Position numbers and translations under genes: made by a program. From a virus, in the IMG/VR virus record IMGVR_UViG_3300008266_000563, positions 1-21,781 of that record: a stretch of DNA of 21,781 bases; one strand, given 5' to 3'. A model generated the notes under the pieces. The model did no database searches and was not told the DNA's origin. It saw only the letters and a list, made by a program, of their open reading frames with translations. Shown one piece after another: positions 1 through 5,785 of this stretch (positions are counted from its first letter, which is position 1; each line of letters opens with the position of its first letter).

Positions 1-17
1 TTTTGTATATTAATAGT

Positions 18-431
18 ATGAAGAAAATAGACATGGGTAAGTTTGTTCTGCTAATAGGTAAAGATGCTACTGAGATCTTTGATTATTATGATGTAGATCA
101 AATGCACGGGTTAAACCGTAAAGATGCCCAAGCTGAAGAAGTTGACAAGACTAAAGGCAATGGTGTCTATATATATGGTTGGACTAACTATGATCCCCGG
201 GATAAGAAGCTAAAAGCCAAAGCACCCTACAAACCATTTCTATTTCTAAATAAGAAACACTTCAAAGGAGACTTTACTGATATAACACTAGTAAATCATG
301 AGGCTATGCACGTAGCAATACTCTTGAATAACTGGAAGATTATGGATAAAGAAGAAGATGTAATTAGTCAAGCAGAAGAGTATACTAATAAAATAGTTAG
401 ACTTCTTAAGCTAGACAAGTTTACAAATTAG
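18..431 (+). CDS. Putative small zinc metallopeptidase (HEXXH)
   Basis: A 137-aa protein if started at the ATG at 18. An in-frame TTG lies at position 3, but the window edge hides the upstream context. Residues 94-98 read HEAMH, a perfect HEXXH zinc-protease motif in a hydrophobic helix (91-103). Acidic residues at 112-113 and 120-121, downstream on a second predicted helix, could supply the third zinc ligand as in gluzincin-type enzymes. There is no signal peptide, so it probably acts in the cytoplasm or is packaged in the virion. Its substrate cannot be told from sequence; prohead or host protein processing are both possible. Five residues are a small motif, so the enzymatic call is tentative, while the gene itself is secure. 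Confidence 0.6.
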   Translation: MKKIDMGKFVLLIGKDATEIFDYYDVDQMHGLNRKDAQAEEVDKTKGNGVYIYGWTNYDPRDKKLKAKAPYKPFLFLNKKHFKGDFTDITLVNHEAMHVAILLNNWKIMDKEEDVISQAEEYTNKIVRLLKLDKFTN

Positions 432-457
432 TATATTAGTATTATAAATTTATAACA

Positions 458-595
458 ATGGCAAAGATTAAAGAAGGTACTACAAAGTTGGCTAAGGTAA
501 GAGTGTCCAGGCCAGGTGTTCATGCTAAATCTAAAACAAGCAAACTAAAGAAAAGCAAGAACTACAAAAAATCTTACAGAGCACAGGGCAGATAG
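458..595 (+). CDS. Small basic conserved phage protein (45 aa)
   Basis: A short open frame starts at ATG 458 and ends at TAG 593-595, giving 45 residues. It is very basic, with Lys/Arg/His making up more than a third, and ends in a Lys/Ser/Tyr-rich stretch closing with RAQGR. No membrane segment or cysteines are present. The pattern VHAKSKTSK followed by KNYKK and a GQGR-like terminus resembles tiny conserved proteins I associate with Bacteroidota phages, but no function is known to me. Nucleic-acid binding or packaging with the genome is plausible from charge alone. It follows the HEXXH gene by 26 nt and precedes a promoter box and a terminator, so it is probably the last gene of its operon. 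Confidence 0.7.
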   Translation: MAKIKEGTTKLAKVRVSRPGVHAKSKTSKLKKSKNYKKSYRAQGR

Positions 596-606
596 AAATA
601 TTTTTA

Positions 607-614
607 TATATTTG
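607..614 (+). promoter_or_regulatory. Bacteroidota-type -7 promoter box TATATTTG
   Basis: TATATTTG fits the TAnnTTTG -7 element recognised by the Bacteroidota primary sigma factor. It lies in the gap after the 45-aa gene. No clear -33 TTG is visible 19-20 bp upstream. The same octamer recurs at 700-707 and 11237-11244, both just upstream of genes. The predicted start near 620 would give only a short RNA before the terminator at 655-683. Confidence 0.45.
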
Positions 615-654
615 TCTTGTCGTAAATCTTACTCTTAATTGAAAAGGTTAAAAG

Positions 655-683
655 AACCCGGAGTTGAAAGCCCGGGTTTTTTT
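655..683 (+). terminator. Intrinsic terminator
   Basis: A 7-bp GC-rich stem pairs 655-661 (AACCCGG) with 672-678 (CCGGGTT) around a 10-nt loop, and the T-run continues to 683. It is one of the few GC-rich sites in an AT-rich region. It separates the upstream operon from the next one. Confidence 0.85.
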
Positions 684-699
684 ATTTAAAAAAATTTTT

Positions 700-707
700 T
701 ATATTTG
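700..707 (+). promoter_or_regulatory. Bacteroidota-type -7 promoter box TATATTTG
   Basis: TATATTTG lies directly after the terminator at 655-683. A start site near 712-714 would leave a leader of about 24 nt before the ATG at 736. This placement is the main reason to prefer ATG 736 over ATG 712 or an upstream TTG for the next gene. No clear -33 TTG is seen, since that position falls in the terminator T-run. Confidence 0.55.
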
Positions 708-735
708 TTTCATGGTATACATCTATAAGCCAATT

Positions 736-963
736 ATGTGTGAAGTTAAAGCAATCCAGTTTAATGGCCGGAATGCTACTGATATCATGGAGCTTATTGG
801 TAAAGACAATGCTTTTTATAATACCAGTAATGGGCTATGGGTATTTCTACCATATGGTCAGAAGAAAGTACATTTAGATGATTATGTACTACTAACTGAT
901 GATAAGACAATCAAAATCTATGACCCAATAGATTTCAAAAAAAACTTTGAATTAGTACCATGA
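736..963 (+). CDS. Small phage protein of the 'AIQF' type
   Basis: A 75-aa protein if started at ATG 736; the in-frame ATG 712 would add eight residues and sits at the expected transcription start. It begins with CEVKAIQFNG, has a central GLWVFLP strand, and ends with an aspartate-rich turn and DPIDFKKNFELV. This matches the layout of a widespread short phage protein (VxAIQF...GDWIV...PDxFxxxYE) of unknown function. It looks like a small beta-rich soluble protein. It is the first gene after a promoter/terminator pair and overlaps the next gene by ATGA, so it probably opens an operon running to about 2101. Confidence 0.7.
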   Translation: MCEVKAIQFNGRNATDIMELIGKDNAFYNTSNGLWVFLPYGQKKVHLDDYVLLTDDKTIKIYDPIDFKKNFELVP

Positions 964-1310
964 CACAGCATCAAGCTGAGATATGGAAGAAGTTGACTGC
1001 AGAGTCAGAAACAAATCTTGAAGCAAGAATTAAATTTGATAAGTATATGGAAGAACAAGTAAAAGTAGGTTTTGAAGAAAAGAAATTACTTACATTTGGA
1101 GAACAGTTAGTAGGTTTAGACTTAGACAATCCACATGAAGATGAGGATGTACAAAAGGTAAGACTACTTGCAGCTGAAATTGCAGAGATCTTAAAACGTA
1201 GATACTCTACAGATGCAAAGTTACCAGTAAAGAGTTTGTTGTTTGATCATGCAGTAGGTGAGATACTGAATGCTCAGATGACAGTAGAGAAAGTACTAAC
1301 ACTAAAATAA
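960..1310 (+). CDS. Acb2/Tad1-like hairpin-domain protein (putative anti-defence sponge)
   Basis: A 116-aa, mostly helical, charged protein. Residues 43-56 carry LTFGEQLVGLDLDNP, followed by a helix (62-81, DVQKVRLLAAEIAEIL) and a C-terminal helix with LFDHAVGEILNAQMTVEKVLT. This resembles the small phage family with the pattern FGExxVGLxxNP, VxxIKxLxAxxID, AQMxxVKxxT, which I associate with the Acb2/Tad1 hairpin domain (DUF7681). Known Acb2 and Tad1 proteins bind cyclic oligonucleotide or cADPR-type signals and so block CBASS or Thoeris. Ligand binding here is inferred from family resemblance only. About 42 extra N-terminal residues precede the core. The start overlaps the preceding gene by ATGA. 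Gene certain; family likely; function unproven. Confidence 0.6.
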   Translation: MTQHQAEIWKKLTAESETNLEARIKFDKYMEEQVKVGFEEKKLLTFGEQLVGLDLDNPHEDEDVQKVRLLAAEIAEILKRRYSTDAKLPVKSLLFDHAVGEILNAQMTVEKVLTLK

Positions 1311-1314
1311 AAAA

Positions 1315-1590
1315 ATGAAATTACACGGAAAAAGAATCTTAGTAAATAAACCTGAGGTAAAAGAATCACAGTTTGAATTATCTGAGAAAGACAAAGCTTT
1401 GTTAGAAGCAGACATGAGAACTAAGTGGACAGCCCTTGAGATCTTTGCAGTAGGTTCAGAAGTTGACTTATTTAAAGAAGGAGATAAGGTATATCTTCAA
1501 ATGACTGCACTCAACACAGCAGAAGTAGTAGATATTGACGGAGCTCTCAAGCTCATGGTGAGAGAGCATGATATTGCAATCACATGGTAA
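1315..1590 (+). CDS. GroES-like co-chaperonin (Cpn10 fold)
   Basis: A 91-aa protein close to the length of bacterial GroES. It opens with KLHGKRILVNKPEV, matching the GroES start KPLGDRVLVKP. The middle has ALEIFAVGSEV followed by FKEGDKVYLQ, as in GEVVAVGxG...VKxGDxVLF. The end DGALKLMVREHDIAITW matches the final DGEEYLILREDDILAV strands. Residues 16-38 replace the usual mobile loop with a longer polar segment, as expected for a phage version tuned to a host GroEL, like T4 gp31. It probably helps host chaperonin fold capsid or other phage proteins. It lies 4 nt after the Acb2/Tad1-like gene and overlaps the next gene by 7 nt. Confidence 0.75.
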   Translation: MKLHGKRILVNKPEVKESQFELSEKDKALLEADMRTKWTALEIFAVGSEVDLFKEGDKVYLQMTALNTAEVVDIDGALKLMVREHDIAITW

Positions 1591-1901
1591 ATTTTAGTAA
1601 AGAATCTGAAGAACAGTTTGAAAAAGTTATCTGCTCTAAAGAGGAGATCTCTGGTGCCCCGGTTGATGTTAGTAATAGGATTATCATTGTTAATGATGCT
1701 ACTAGGCCACATCATTATGGTGGTAAAGATGCTATATATGAAGTATTTAATGTACTAGAAGCTTGGGGTATAGACAAAGATTTCTATCTTGGTAATGTAG
1801 TTAAGTATATTGCAAGAGCAGGAAAGAAAAATAAATCCACTGAAAAAGAGGATCTTAAGAAAGCTTTAGTATATTTACAAAGAAGAATAGACTCACTATG
1901 A
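1584..1901 (+). CDS. DUF3310-domain protein (possible nucleotide kinase)
   Basis: A 105-aa protein. Residues 42-45 read PHHY, followed by EVFNVLEAWGI, then LGNVVKYIARAGKK (69-82) and a C-terminal EDLKKALVYLQRRI helix. This is the DUF3310 signature common in phages. The domain also occurs in T7 gp1.7, described as a nucleotide kinase; whether this short stand-alone copy is catalytic is not known. The N-terminal 38 residues are a less conserved extension. The 7-nt overlap with the GroES-like gene and ATGA overlap with the next gene indicate translational coupling in one operon. Confidence 0.85.
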   Translation: MVNFSKESEEQFEKVICSKEEISGAPVDVSNRIIIVNDATRPHHYGGKDAIYEVFNVLEAWGIDKDFYLGNVVKYIARAGKKNKSTEKEDLKKALVYLQRRIDSL

Positions 1902-2101
1902 CCTGGATAAAGATACTTGCACTCATACTTGGCCTAAATGCACTAGCATTTTTTTGGATAGTTATTAATGCTATGACAAGACCTATCTATAATAAGATGT
2001 ACAACATGTACACTGAAGATGAGAAAGGTAGAACTATTGCTAACTGGACTATTGCTGCTATGATACTAGTATCTTTTCTATTAGGATATATGATGGGGTA
2101 G
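1898..2101 (+). CDS. Small two-helix membrane protein
   Basis: A 67-aa protein with hydrophobic segments at about residues 5-26 and 49-66, joined by a polar loop rich in Tyr, Met, Asp and Lys. It has no recognisable family. The short first tail suggests both ends lie on the same side of the membrane. It could be a holin-like or superinfection-exclusion protein, but nothing beyond topology supports either. It starts within the ATGA overlap of the DUF3310 gene and is the last gene before a terminator. Confidence 0.7.
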   Translation: MTWIKILALILGLNALAFFWIVINAMTRPIYNKMYNMYTEDEKGRTIANWTIAAMILVSFLLGYMMG

Positions 2102-2138
2102 TTCTGTTATCCTCCAATTTTCCCTACCCTGTCACAAA

Positions 2139-2165
2139 GTCCCTGGTTTTTACCGGGGATTTTTT
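2139..2165 (+). terminator. Intrinsic terminator
   Basis: An 8-bp stem pairs 2139-2146 (GTCCCTGG) with 2153-2160 (CCGGGGAT), including two G-T wobbles, around a 6-nt T-rich loop, followed by T5. It closes the accessory operon and precedes the fibre cluster. Confidence 0.8.
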
Positions 2166-2193
2166 GTTATATAAAATATTTTTAGTATATTAT
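2164..2193 (+). promoter_or_regulatory. Possible promoter for the fibre cluster
   Basis: A TTG at 2164-2166 and a TATATTAT box at 2186-2193 are 19 bp apart, which fits the Bacteroidota -33/-7 spacing although the -7 box is imperfect against TAnnTTTG. It lies between a terminator and the GTG start at 2220. AT-rich sequence makes chance matches easy. Confidence 0.3.
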
Positions 2194-2219
2194 AATGTAT
2201 ACATTTAACATTTATAGCC

Positions 2220-3869
2220 GTGGATATTTTAAATTTTATAAGCTGGATCAAAGGTGGTAGACAAGTTTCTACTGTAGATGCATCCAAAACATTAGTTCCT
2301 CTTGGATTAAGAGATGCAAAAAGAGATGATGGTTACCTTGCAGGTGCTATCACAGTAGAAGATTTGCTTGCACTTGTAGATACAAGTATTCAAGGAGAAT
2401 CATATATTGTAGTAAAAGGTGATGGTGCAACTGCTGCCGAAAATGGTGCAGAATTAAAAGCTGCATATGATATTGCTGTTGCATCTACCCCATATGGTAG
2501 TGCTAAGTCATCTTCTAATGAGTATACTATTCTTGTAGCTCCAGGTACATATGATATGAGTGCTTATAATGGAGCATATGGTTGGGAAATAGATGCTGAT
2601 TATGTAAATGTTATCAGCCTTTCTGGAATTGCTGATGTTGTTCTTACAACTTTCTTAGTTAGCAGTAGTTTCTGTACTATTAAAGGTATTGATGCAAGCC
2701 CAAATAATGGTCAAATACTTATTGACCCAAGTACTACATCTATTACATTTGATACATGTATTGCTAGTGATTTTTCATTTGGTGCAGGAATAACAATGAA
2801 TGGACACACATTTAAAAATTGTACTGCAGGAAGCAATTCCTTTGGATCATCTATGGTATTATTTGCACCTATTCCTTTTGTAACACCTCCTCAATCTACA
2901 CCACAAACAGTTACCATTCAAGCTTGTACTTTTGAAAACTGTGTTGCTGGATCAAATTCATTTGGTGCTGCACTTGTTGATGCAGGAATTATAGATTCAA
3001 CATTTAATAAGTGCTTGGTATCAACAACGGATCCAACGCCAGCTTCTTCTTTTGGTTATGCAGGTAATTTTGGACCTAGTGGTGGAACTGTTTATATTGC
3101 TGGTACAACTTTTACAGATTGTAAGAGTAGTGGTTGGTATAGTTTTGGTTGTCATACAGGTTTTGTAGGTGCCTCAGTTCTTATAGAACCTAATGCTGTA
3201 TTTACTAATTGTAAAGCTGAAGCATACACATTTGGATACTCTTCAACTGGTAATACTGCAGAAGCACTTGGTTTCTTCAAAAACTGTACTGCTCTAGTAT
3301 ACTCATTTGGATATAATAGAATGACTCGCCAAGGTATGGCAAGTGGTACTTTTGAAAATTGTACTCTTATTAATAATGAAGGTTTTGGTGGTTATGAAGC
3401 AAGTGGTTTATTTATAAATTGTAGAGTAGGTTCTCCTACCACTGGTGGTGGTTTTGCATATGCATTTGGTGCTGCTGATCCTGGAGCAGGATATGCAAGT
3501 GGAACATTCACTAATTGTGCAGCATATGGATTCTTCAGTTTTGGTAATCAAACAGCTAATGGTGTTTTTACAAACTGTATAGGTTCTTCTGCTGCATTTG
3601 GTAAATTAGCAGACGGTATATTTAATAACTGTGTTGCTAGTGGTAACTCATTTGCTTGGGATACAACTGGATTAACAGTAGCTGGTCAGTTCAATCACTG
3701 TATAGGTGGTCAAAATTCATTTGGTAATGATGATAATACATTAACTAATTATTTGCTCTCTGGTAGAGCAGCCTTTTGTATTAAAAATTACGGGGATTAT
3801 TATACATCTTCGGGTGCACCAACAGTATTACAGTGTGTAAATGGAAGTAACGTTGTTGTAACAATATAA
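2220..3869 (+). CDS. Beta-helix tail spike/fibre-like protein
   Basis: A 549-aa protein starting at GTG. The start is supported because residues 1-11 (MDILNFISWIK) and the flanking DNA match the ATG-started gene at 4256. Residues 1-50 form the shared anchor, containing LGLRDAKRDDGYL. Residues 60-112 resemble the start of pectate-lyase-type beta-helices (KGDGATAAENG, then LVAPGTYD). Residues 175-504 carry 13 imperfect repeats of F-x-N-C-x-A...S-F-G, with a cysteine and a Phe-Gly in nearly every coil, as expected for a stacked parallel beta-helix. A short C-terminal cap follows. It is probably a receptor-binding or surface-polysaccharide-binding spike. No catalytic acid pair could be picked out, so enzymatic depolymerase activity is not claimed. 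Confidence 0.8.
   Translation: MDILNFISWIKGGRQVSTVDASKTLVPLGLRDAKRDDGYLAGAITVEDLLALVDTSIQGESYIVVKGDGATAAENGAELKAAYDIAVASTPYGSAKSSSNEYTILVAPGTYDMSAYNGAYGWEIDADYVNVISLSGIADVVLTTFLVSSSFCTIKGIDASPNNGQILIDPSTTSITFDTCIASDFSFGAGITMNGHTFKNCTAGSNSFGSSMVLFAPIPFVTPPQSTPQTVTIQACTFENCVAGSNSFGAALVDAGIIDSTFNKCLVSTTDPTPASSFGYAGNFGPSGGTVYIAGTTFTDCKSSGWYSFGCHTGFVGASVLIEPNAVFTNCKAEAYTFGYSSTGNTAEALGFFKNCTALVYSFGYNRMTRQGMASGTFENCTLINNEGFGGYEASGLFINCRVGSPTTGGGFAYAFGAADPGAGYASGTFTNCAAYGFFSFGNQTANGVFTNCIGSSAAFGKLADGIFNNCVASGNSFAWDTTGLTVAGQFNHCIGGQNSFGNDDNTLTNYLLSGRAAFCIKNYGDYYTSSGAPTVLQCVNGSNVVVTI
2742..3731 (+). repeat. 13 degenerate F-x-N-C...S-F-G coding repeats
   Basis: Within the spike gene, 13 units carry the core F-(x)2-C-x(5-12)-F-G (for example TFENC...SFG, VFTNC...AFG), spaced roughly 18-35 residues apart and tighter toward the C-terminus. 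The repeat is at protein level; at DNA level the units have diverged. They probably form the stacked coils of a beta-helix with an internal cysteine ladder. Confidence 0.75.
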
Positions 3870-3878
3870 AAATAAATT

Positions 3879-4244
3879 ATGAAAACATATAGATCAAGTC
3901 AAGAAGGTGTATGGACAACTCCAGCACACTATCCAATTACAGAAGCTGAAACAGCATTATTTAATTCTGAAGATTCTGCAGCAAAAGAAGTTCTTAAAGA
4001 AACTATTGCAGCATTCTACGCAACAAACCCTTCTGAAGAAATTTCTACAGAAGTAGTAGAACAACTAAATAGTATCTATAACTCACATAAACCAGAAGTT
4101 GGAGAGGGTGAGACATATGAACTTATTAGTGCTACTATAACATTAAGAGGAGAAAAAGTTAGTGGTTTAATTAATTGTAGACCAGTAATCTTAAAAGAAG
4201 ATGGTTCAAAAGATTTGAAAACTCAGATGCAAATTAGATTTTAA
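3879..4244 (+). CDS. Unknown protein in fibre cluster
   Basis: A 121-aa soluble, acidic protein with a helical first half (residues 21-70, many Glu/Ala/Lys) and a beta-rich second half (ELISATITLRGEKVSGLINCRP, ending KTQMQIRF). There is no signal peptide, membrane segment or recognised motif. It sits between two proteins with the same anchor domain, 9 nt after the spike and 11 nt before the next fibre gene. That placement suggests a fibre-assembly chaperone or minor appendage component, which is inference from context only. Confidence 0.65.
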   Translation: MKTYRSSQEGVWTTPAHYPITEAETALFNSEDSAAKEVLKETIAAFYATNPSEEISTEVVEQLNSIYNSHKPEVGEGETYELISATITLRGEKVSGLINCRPVILKEDGSKDLKTQMQIRF

Positions 4245-4255
4245 TACTTATAACC

Positions 4256-4729
4256 ATGGACATTTTAAATTTTATTTCTTGGATTAAAGCAGGTAACTAT
4301 AGAGCTACCCTTCCAACAGACGTTACTAACTTGATTGCAGTAGGTGCAAAAGATCCATCTCGTGATGATCAGTATCTTTCTCTTGCGGTTAATGCCGCTC
4401 CTTTGCAGACATTATATCGTACAGCTAATGTAACTCAAGGTACTAGTATTACAACAGCAGTTACTGTAGATGCACTTAATGGTGTTATCACAACTGTATC
4501 ATCTACATTAGCAGCTAATGCTAGAACTTCTTTTACTGTAAACAATGATTTGGTTGTTGCAGGATCAAGAATTTTAGTATCTGTTGAATATGATGAAGCA
4601 GCAACTGGTATTCCAGTAGTAGGTGTTGCTGATATTGCAGCAGGATCATTCAAAGTAGTACTTAGTAATGGTGCTGGTGTAGCTGCATTAAACAATGTAG
4701 TTAAAGTACACTATATTATTCTTAACTAA
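4256..4729 (+). CDS. Short fibre protein with shared N-terminal anchor
   Basis: A 157-aa protein. Residues 1-50 repeat the anchor of the spike gene (MDILNFISWIKAG, then VGAKDPSRDDQYL). Residues 54-157 form a Thr/Val/Ala-rich beta domain with TQGTSITTAVTVDALNGVITT, NARTSFTVNNDLVV and AAGSFKVVLSNGAGVAALN. This is a pattern I recognise as a widespread C-terminal domain of phage fibres, normally trimeric. It probably shares the attachment site of the spike and presents a different tip. The upstream sequence CTTATAACCATGG closely matches that before the spike gene. Function as a structural appendage protein is likely; the receptor is unknown. Confidence 0.75.
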   Translation: MDILNFISWIKAGNYRATLPTDVTNLIAVGAKDPSRDDQYLSLAVNAAPLQTLYRTANVTQGTSITTAVTVDALNGVITTVSSTLAANARTSFTVNNDLVVAGSRILVSVEYDEAATGIPVVGVADIAAGSFKVVLSNGAGVAALNNVVKVHYIILN

Positions 4730-4731
4730 TT

Positions 4732-5433
4732 ATGTTAAACAACCTTACTAACTTATTTAATCTTATCAGAACTAGAATGGTGAAGACCGTTTTAGAAGAT
4801 GGTGATTTGTTTGTGGTTGGAACAAGAGATACAAGATATGATGGTAGTTATAAACCCGTAGTAGCACCATTAAGTGCTGTTGTTAATTCTGTTATTAACC
4901 AGTTACCACCATCACCTCCAGGATTATATGGTCTTTATGCACAAACAGCTAATAGTATTCCTGTTACTGGTACAACTGCAGAAACCTCTTTAATTAATGG
5001 GGGTGTAGGTACGTTATCTGTACCGGCTAATGGATTTCAAGTAGGAGATAGTTTTAGAGCTATAATGGCTGGAGTTTTAAATGTAGCCAATAATCAGACT
5101 ATAAGGATCAAAGTAAAAACAGGTAGTGTAATTCTTTTAGATAGTGGTCTTCAAAATATTACTAATATTACTAATGATGTTTTTTCTTTAAACATTGATT
5201 TTACCATTAGACAACTTGGAACAACTGGTGTAGCATCTATAGTTTCATTAGGCACTTTTCATTATGCAAAAACATCAAACACTAGTGTTCAAGGTTTTGC
5301 ATTTAATGTGGTAAACAATACAACATTTAACACTACTATCCCAAACACCCTTGATATAACAGTACAGTGGGGAAGTAATAATGCTGGAAACAGTATTTAT
5401 AGTGATATATTTATTTTAAACAAAACATATTAA
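4732..5433 (+). CDS. Fibre protein with jelly-roll-like C-terminal domain
   Basis: A 233-aa protein. The N-terminal 50 residues are a diverged version of the anchor (LFNLI..., FVVGTRDTRYDGSYKPVV). After a Pro-rich hinge (residues 62-66, PPSPP) comes LYGLYAQTA and a beta-sandwich domain with GVGTLSVPANGFQVGDSFRA, TIRIKVKTGSVILLDSG, GTTGVASIVSLGTF, and an ending LDITVQWGSNNAGNSIYSDIF. I recognise this as a recurrent C-terminal fibre domain in phages and some larger viruses. It probably acts as an exposed receptor-contact or appendage head. It starts 2 nt after the preceding gene, and all three anchor-bearing genes are colinear. Confidence 0.75.
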   Translation: MLNNLTNLFNLIRTRMVKTVLEDGDLFVVGTRDTRYDGSYKPVVAPLSAVVNSVINQLPPSPPGLYGLYAQTANSIPVTGTTAETSLINGGVGTLSVPANGFQVGDSFRAIMAGVLNVANNQTIRIKVKTGSVILLDSGLQNITNITNDVFSLNIDFTIRQLGTTGVASIVSLGTFHYAKTSNTSVQGFAFNVVNNTTFNTTIPNTLDITVQWGSNNAGNSIYSDIFILNKTY

Positions 5434-5435
5434 TC

Positions 5436-5780
5436 ATGTCAGTAGGTAACATTAACTCATACGGAGATAAAAAGAATAACTTTAATTTTCAGTATAAAGT
5501 TTTACAAGGTTTAGCATCATTGTTTAGTGCATTTACTGGAGTAACCTCTGGTGCAGCTAGAACAAGCAATATCCTTAGAACAATAAGTTCAGGTACAATT
5601 GGTGCTGGTACATTCTCAGTTTCTATTGCTAATGTAGGTCTTGCTGATGGTACAGTAAAAGGAGTGACCTTAAAGTCTAAAGAAACAATTACTTTTGATG
5701 CCGGTTCAATTAATAATACTTTAGATACTATTGCTTATAATGCTACTGGTACTGAGTTTTTAATTATTTATATTTCATAG
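5436..5780 (+). CDS. Conserved small tail-associated beta protein
   Basis: A 114-aa protein beginning SVGNINSYGDKKNNFNFQYKVLQG, with a C-terminal beta domain (ILRTISSGTIGAGTFSVSIANVG, ETITFDAGSINNTLDTI, GTEFLIIYIS). The layout is one I recognise from fibre clusters of Bacteroidota phages, where its exact role is not established. The first 30 residues may be the attachment part and the rest a small beta-sandwich. It starts 2 nt after the preceding fibre gene. A virion appendage or decoration role is likely by context. Confidence 0.7.
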   Translation: MSVGNINSYGDKKNNFNFQYKVLQGLASLFSAFTGVTSGAARTSNILRTISSGTIGAGTFSVSIANVGLADGTVKGVTLKSKETITFDAGSINNTLDTIAYNATGTEFLIIYIS

Positions 5781-5785
5781 TATCT

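Noticed and set aside
664-735. Upstream TTG (664) and ATG (712) starts for the gene ending at 963
   Set aside because: The 664 start lies inside the terminator, and 712 coincides with the predicted transcription start after the TATATTTG box; ATG 736 gives the family-like N-terminus.
596-735. A tRNA gene in the gap before 736
   Set aside because: No cloverleaf, T-loop GGTTCRANNCC motif or CCA-like end could be fitted; the only clear structure is the terminator hairpin.
1898-2101. Calling the 67-aa protein a holin
   Set aside because: Two helices alone are not enough, and the lysis module with a better holin candidate lies about 8 kb away.
2742-3731. Repeats as a CRISPR array or DNA repeat region
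   Set aside because: The periodicity is at protein level within a long open frame, the units differ in DNA and spacing, and no constant repeat with unique spacers exists.
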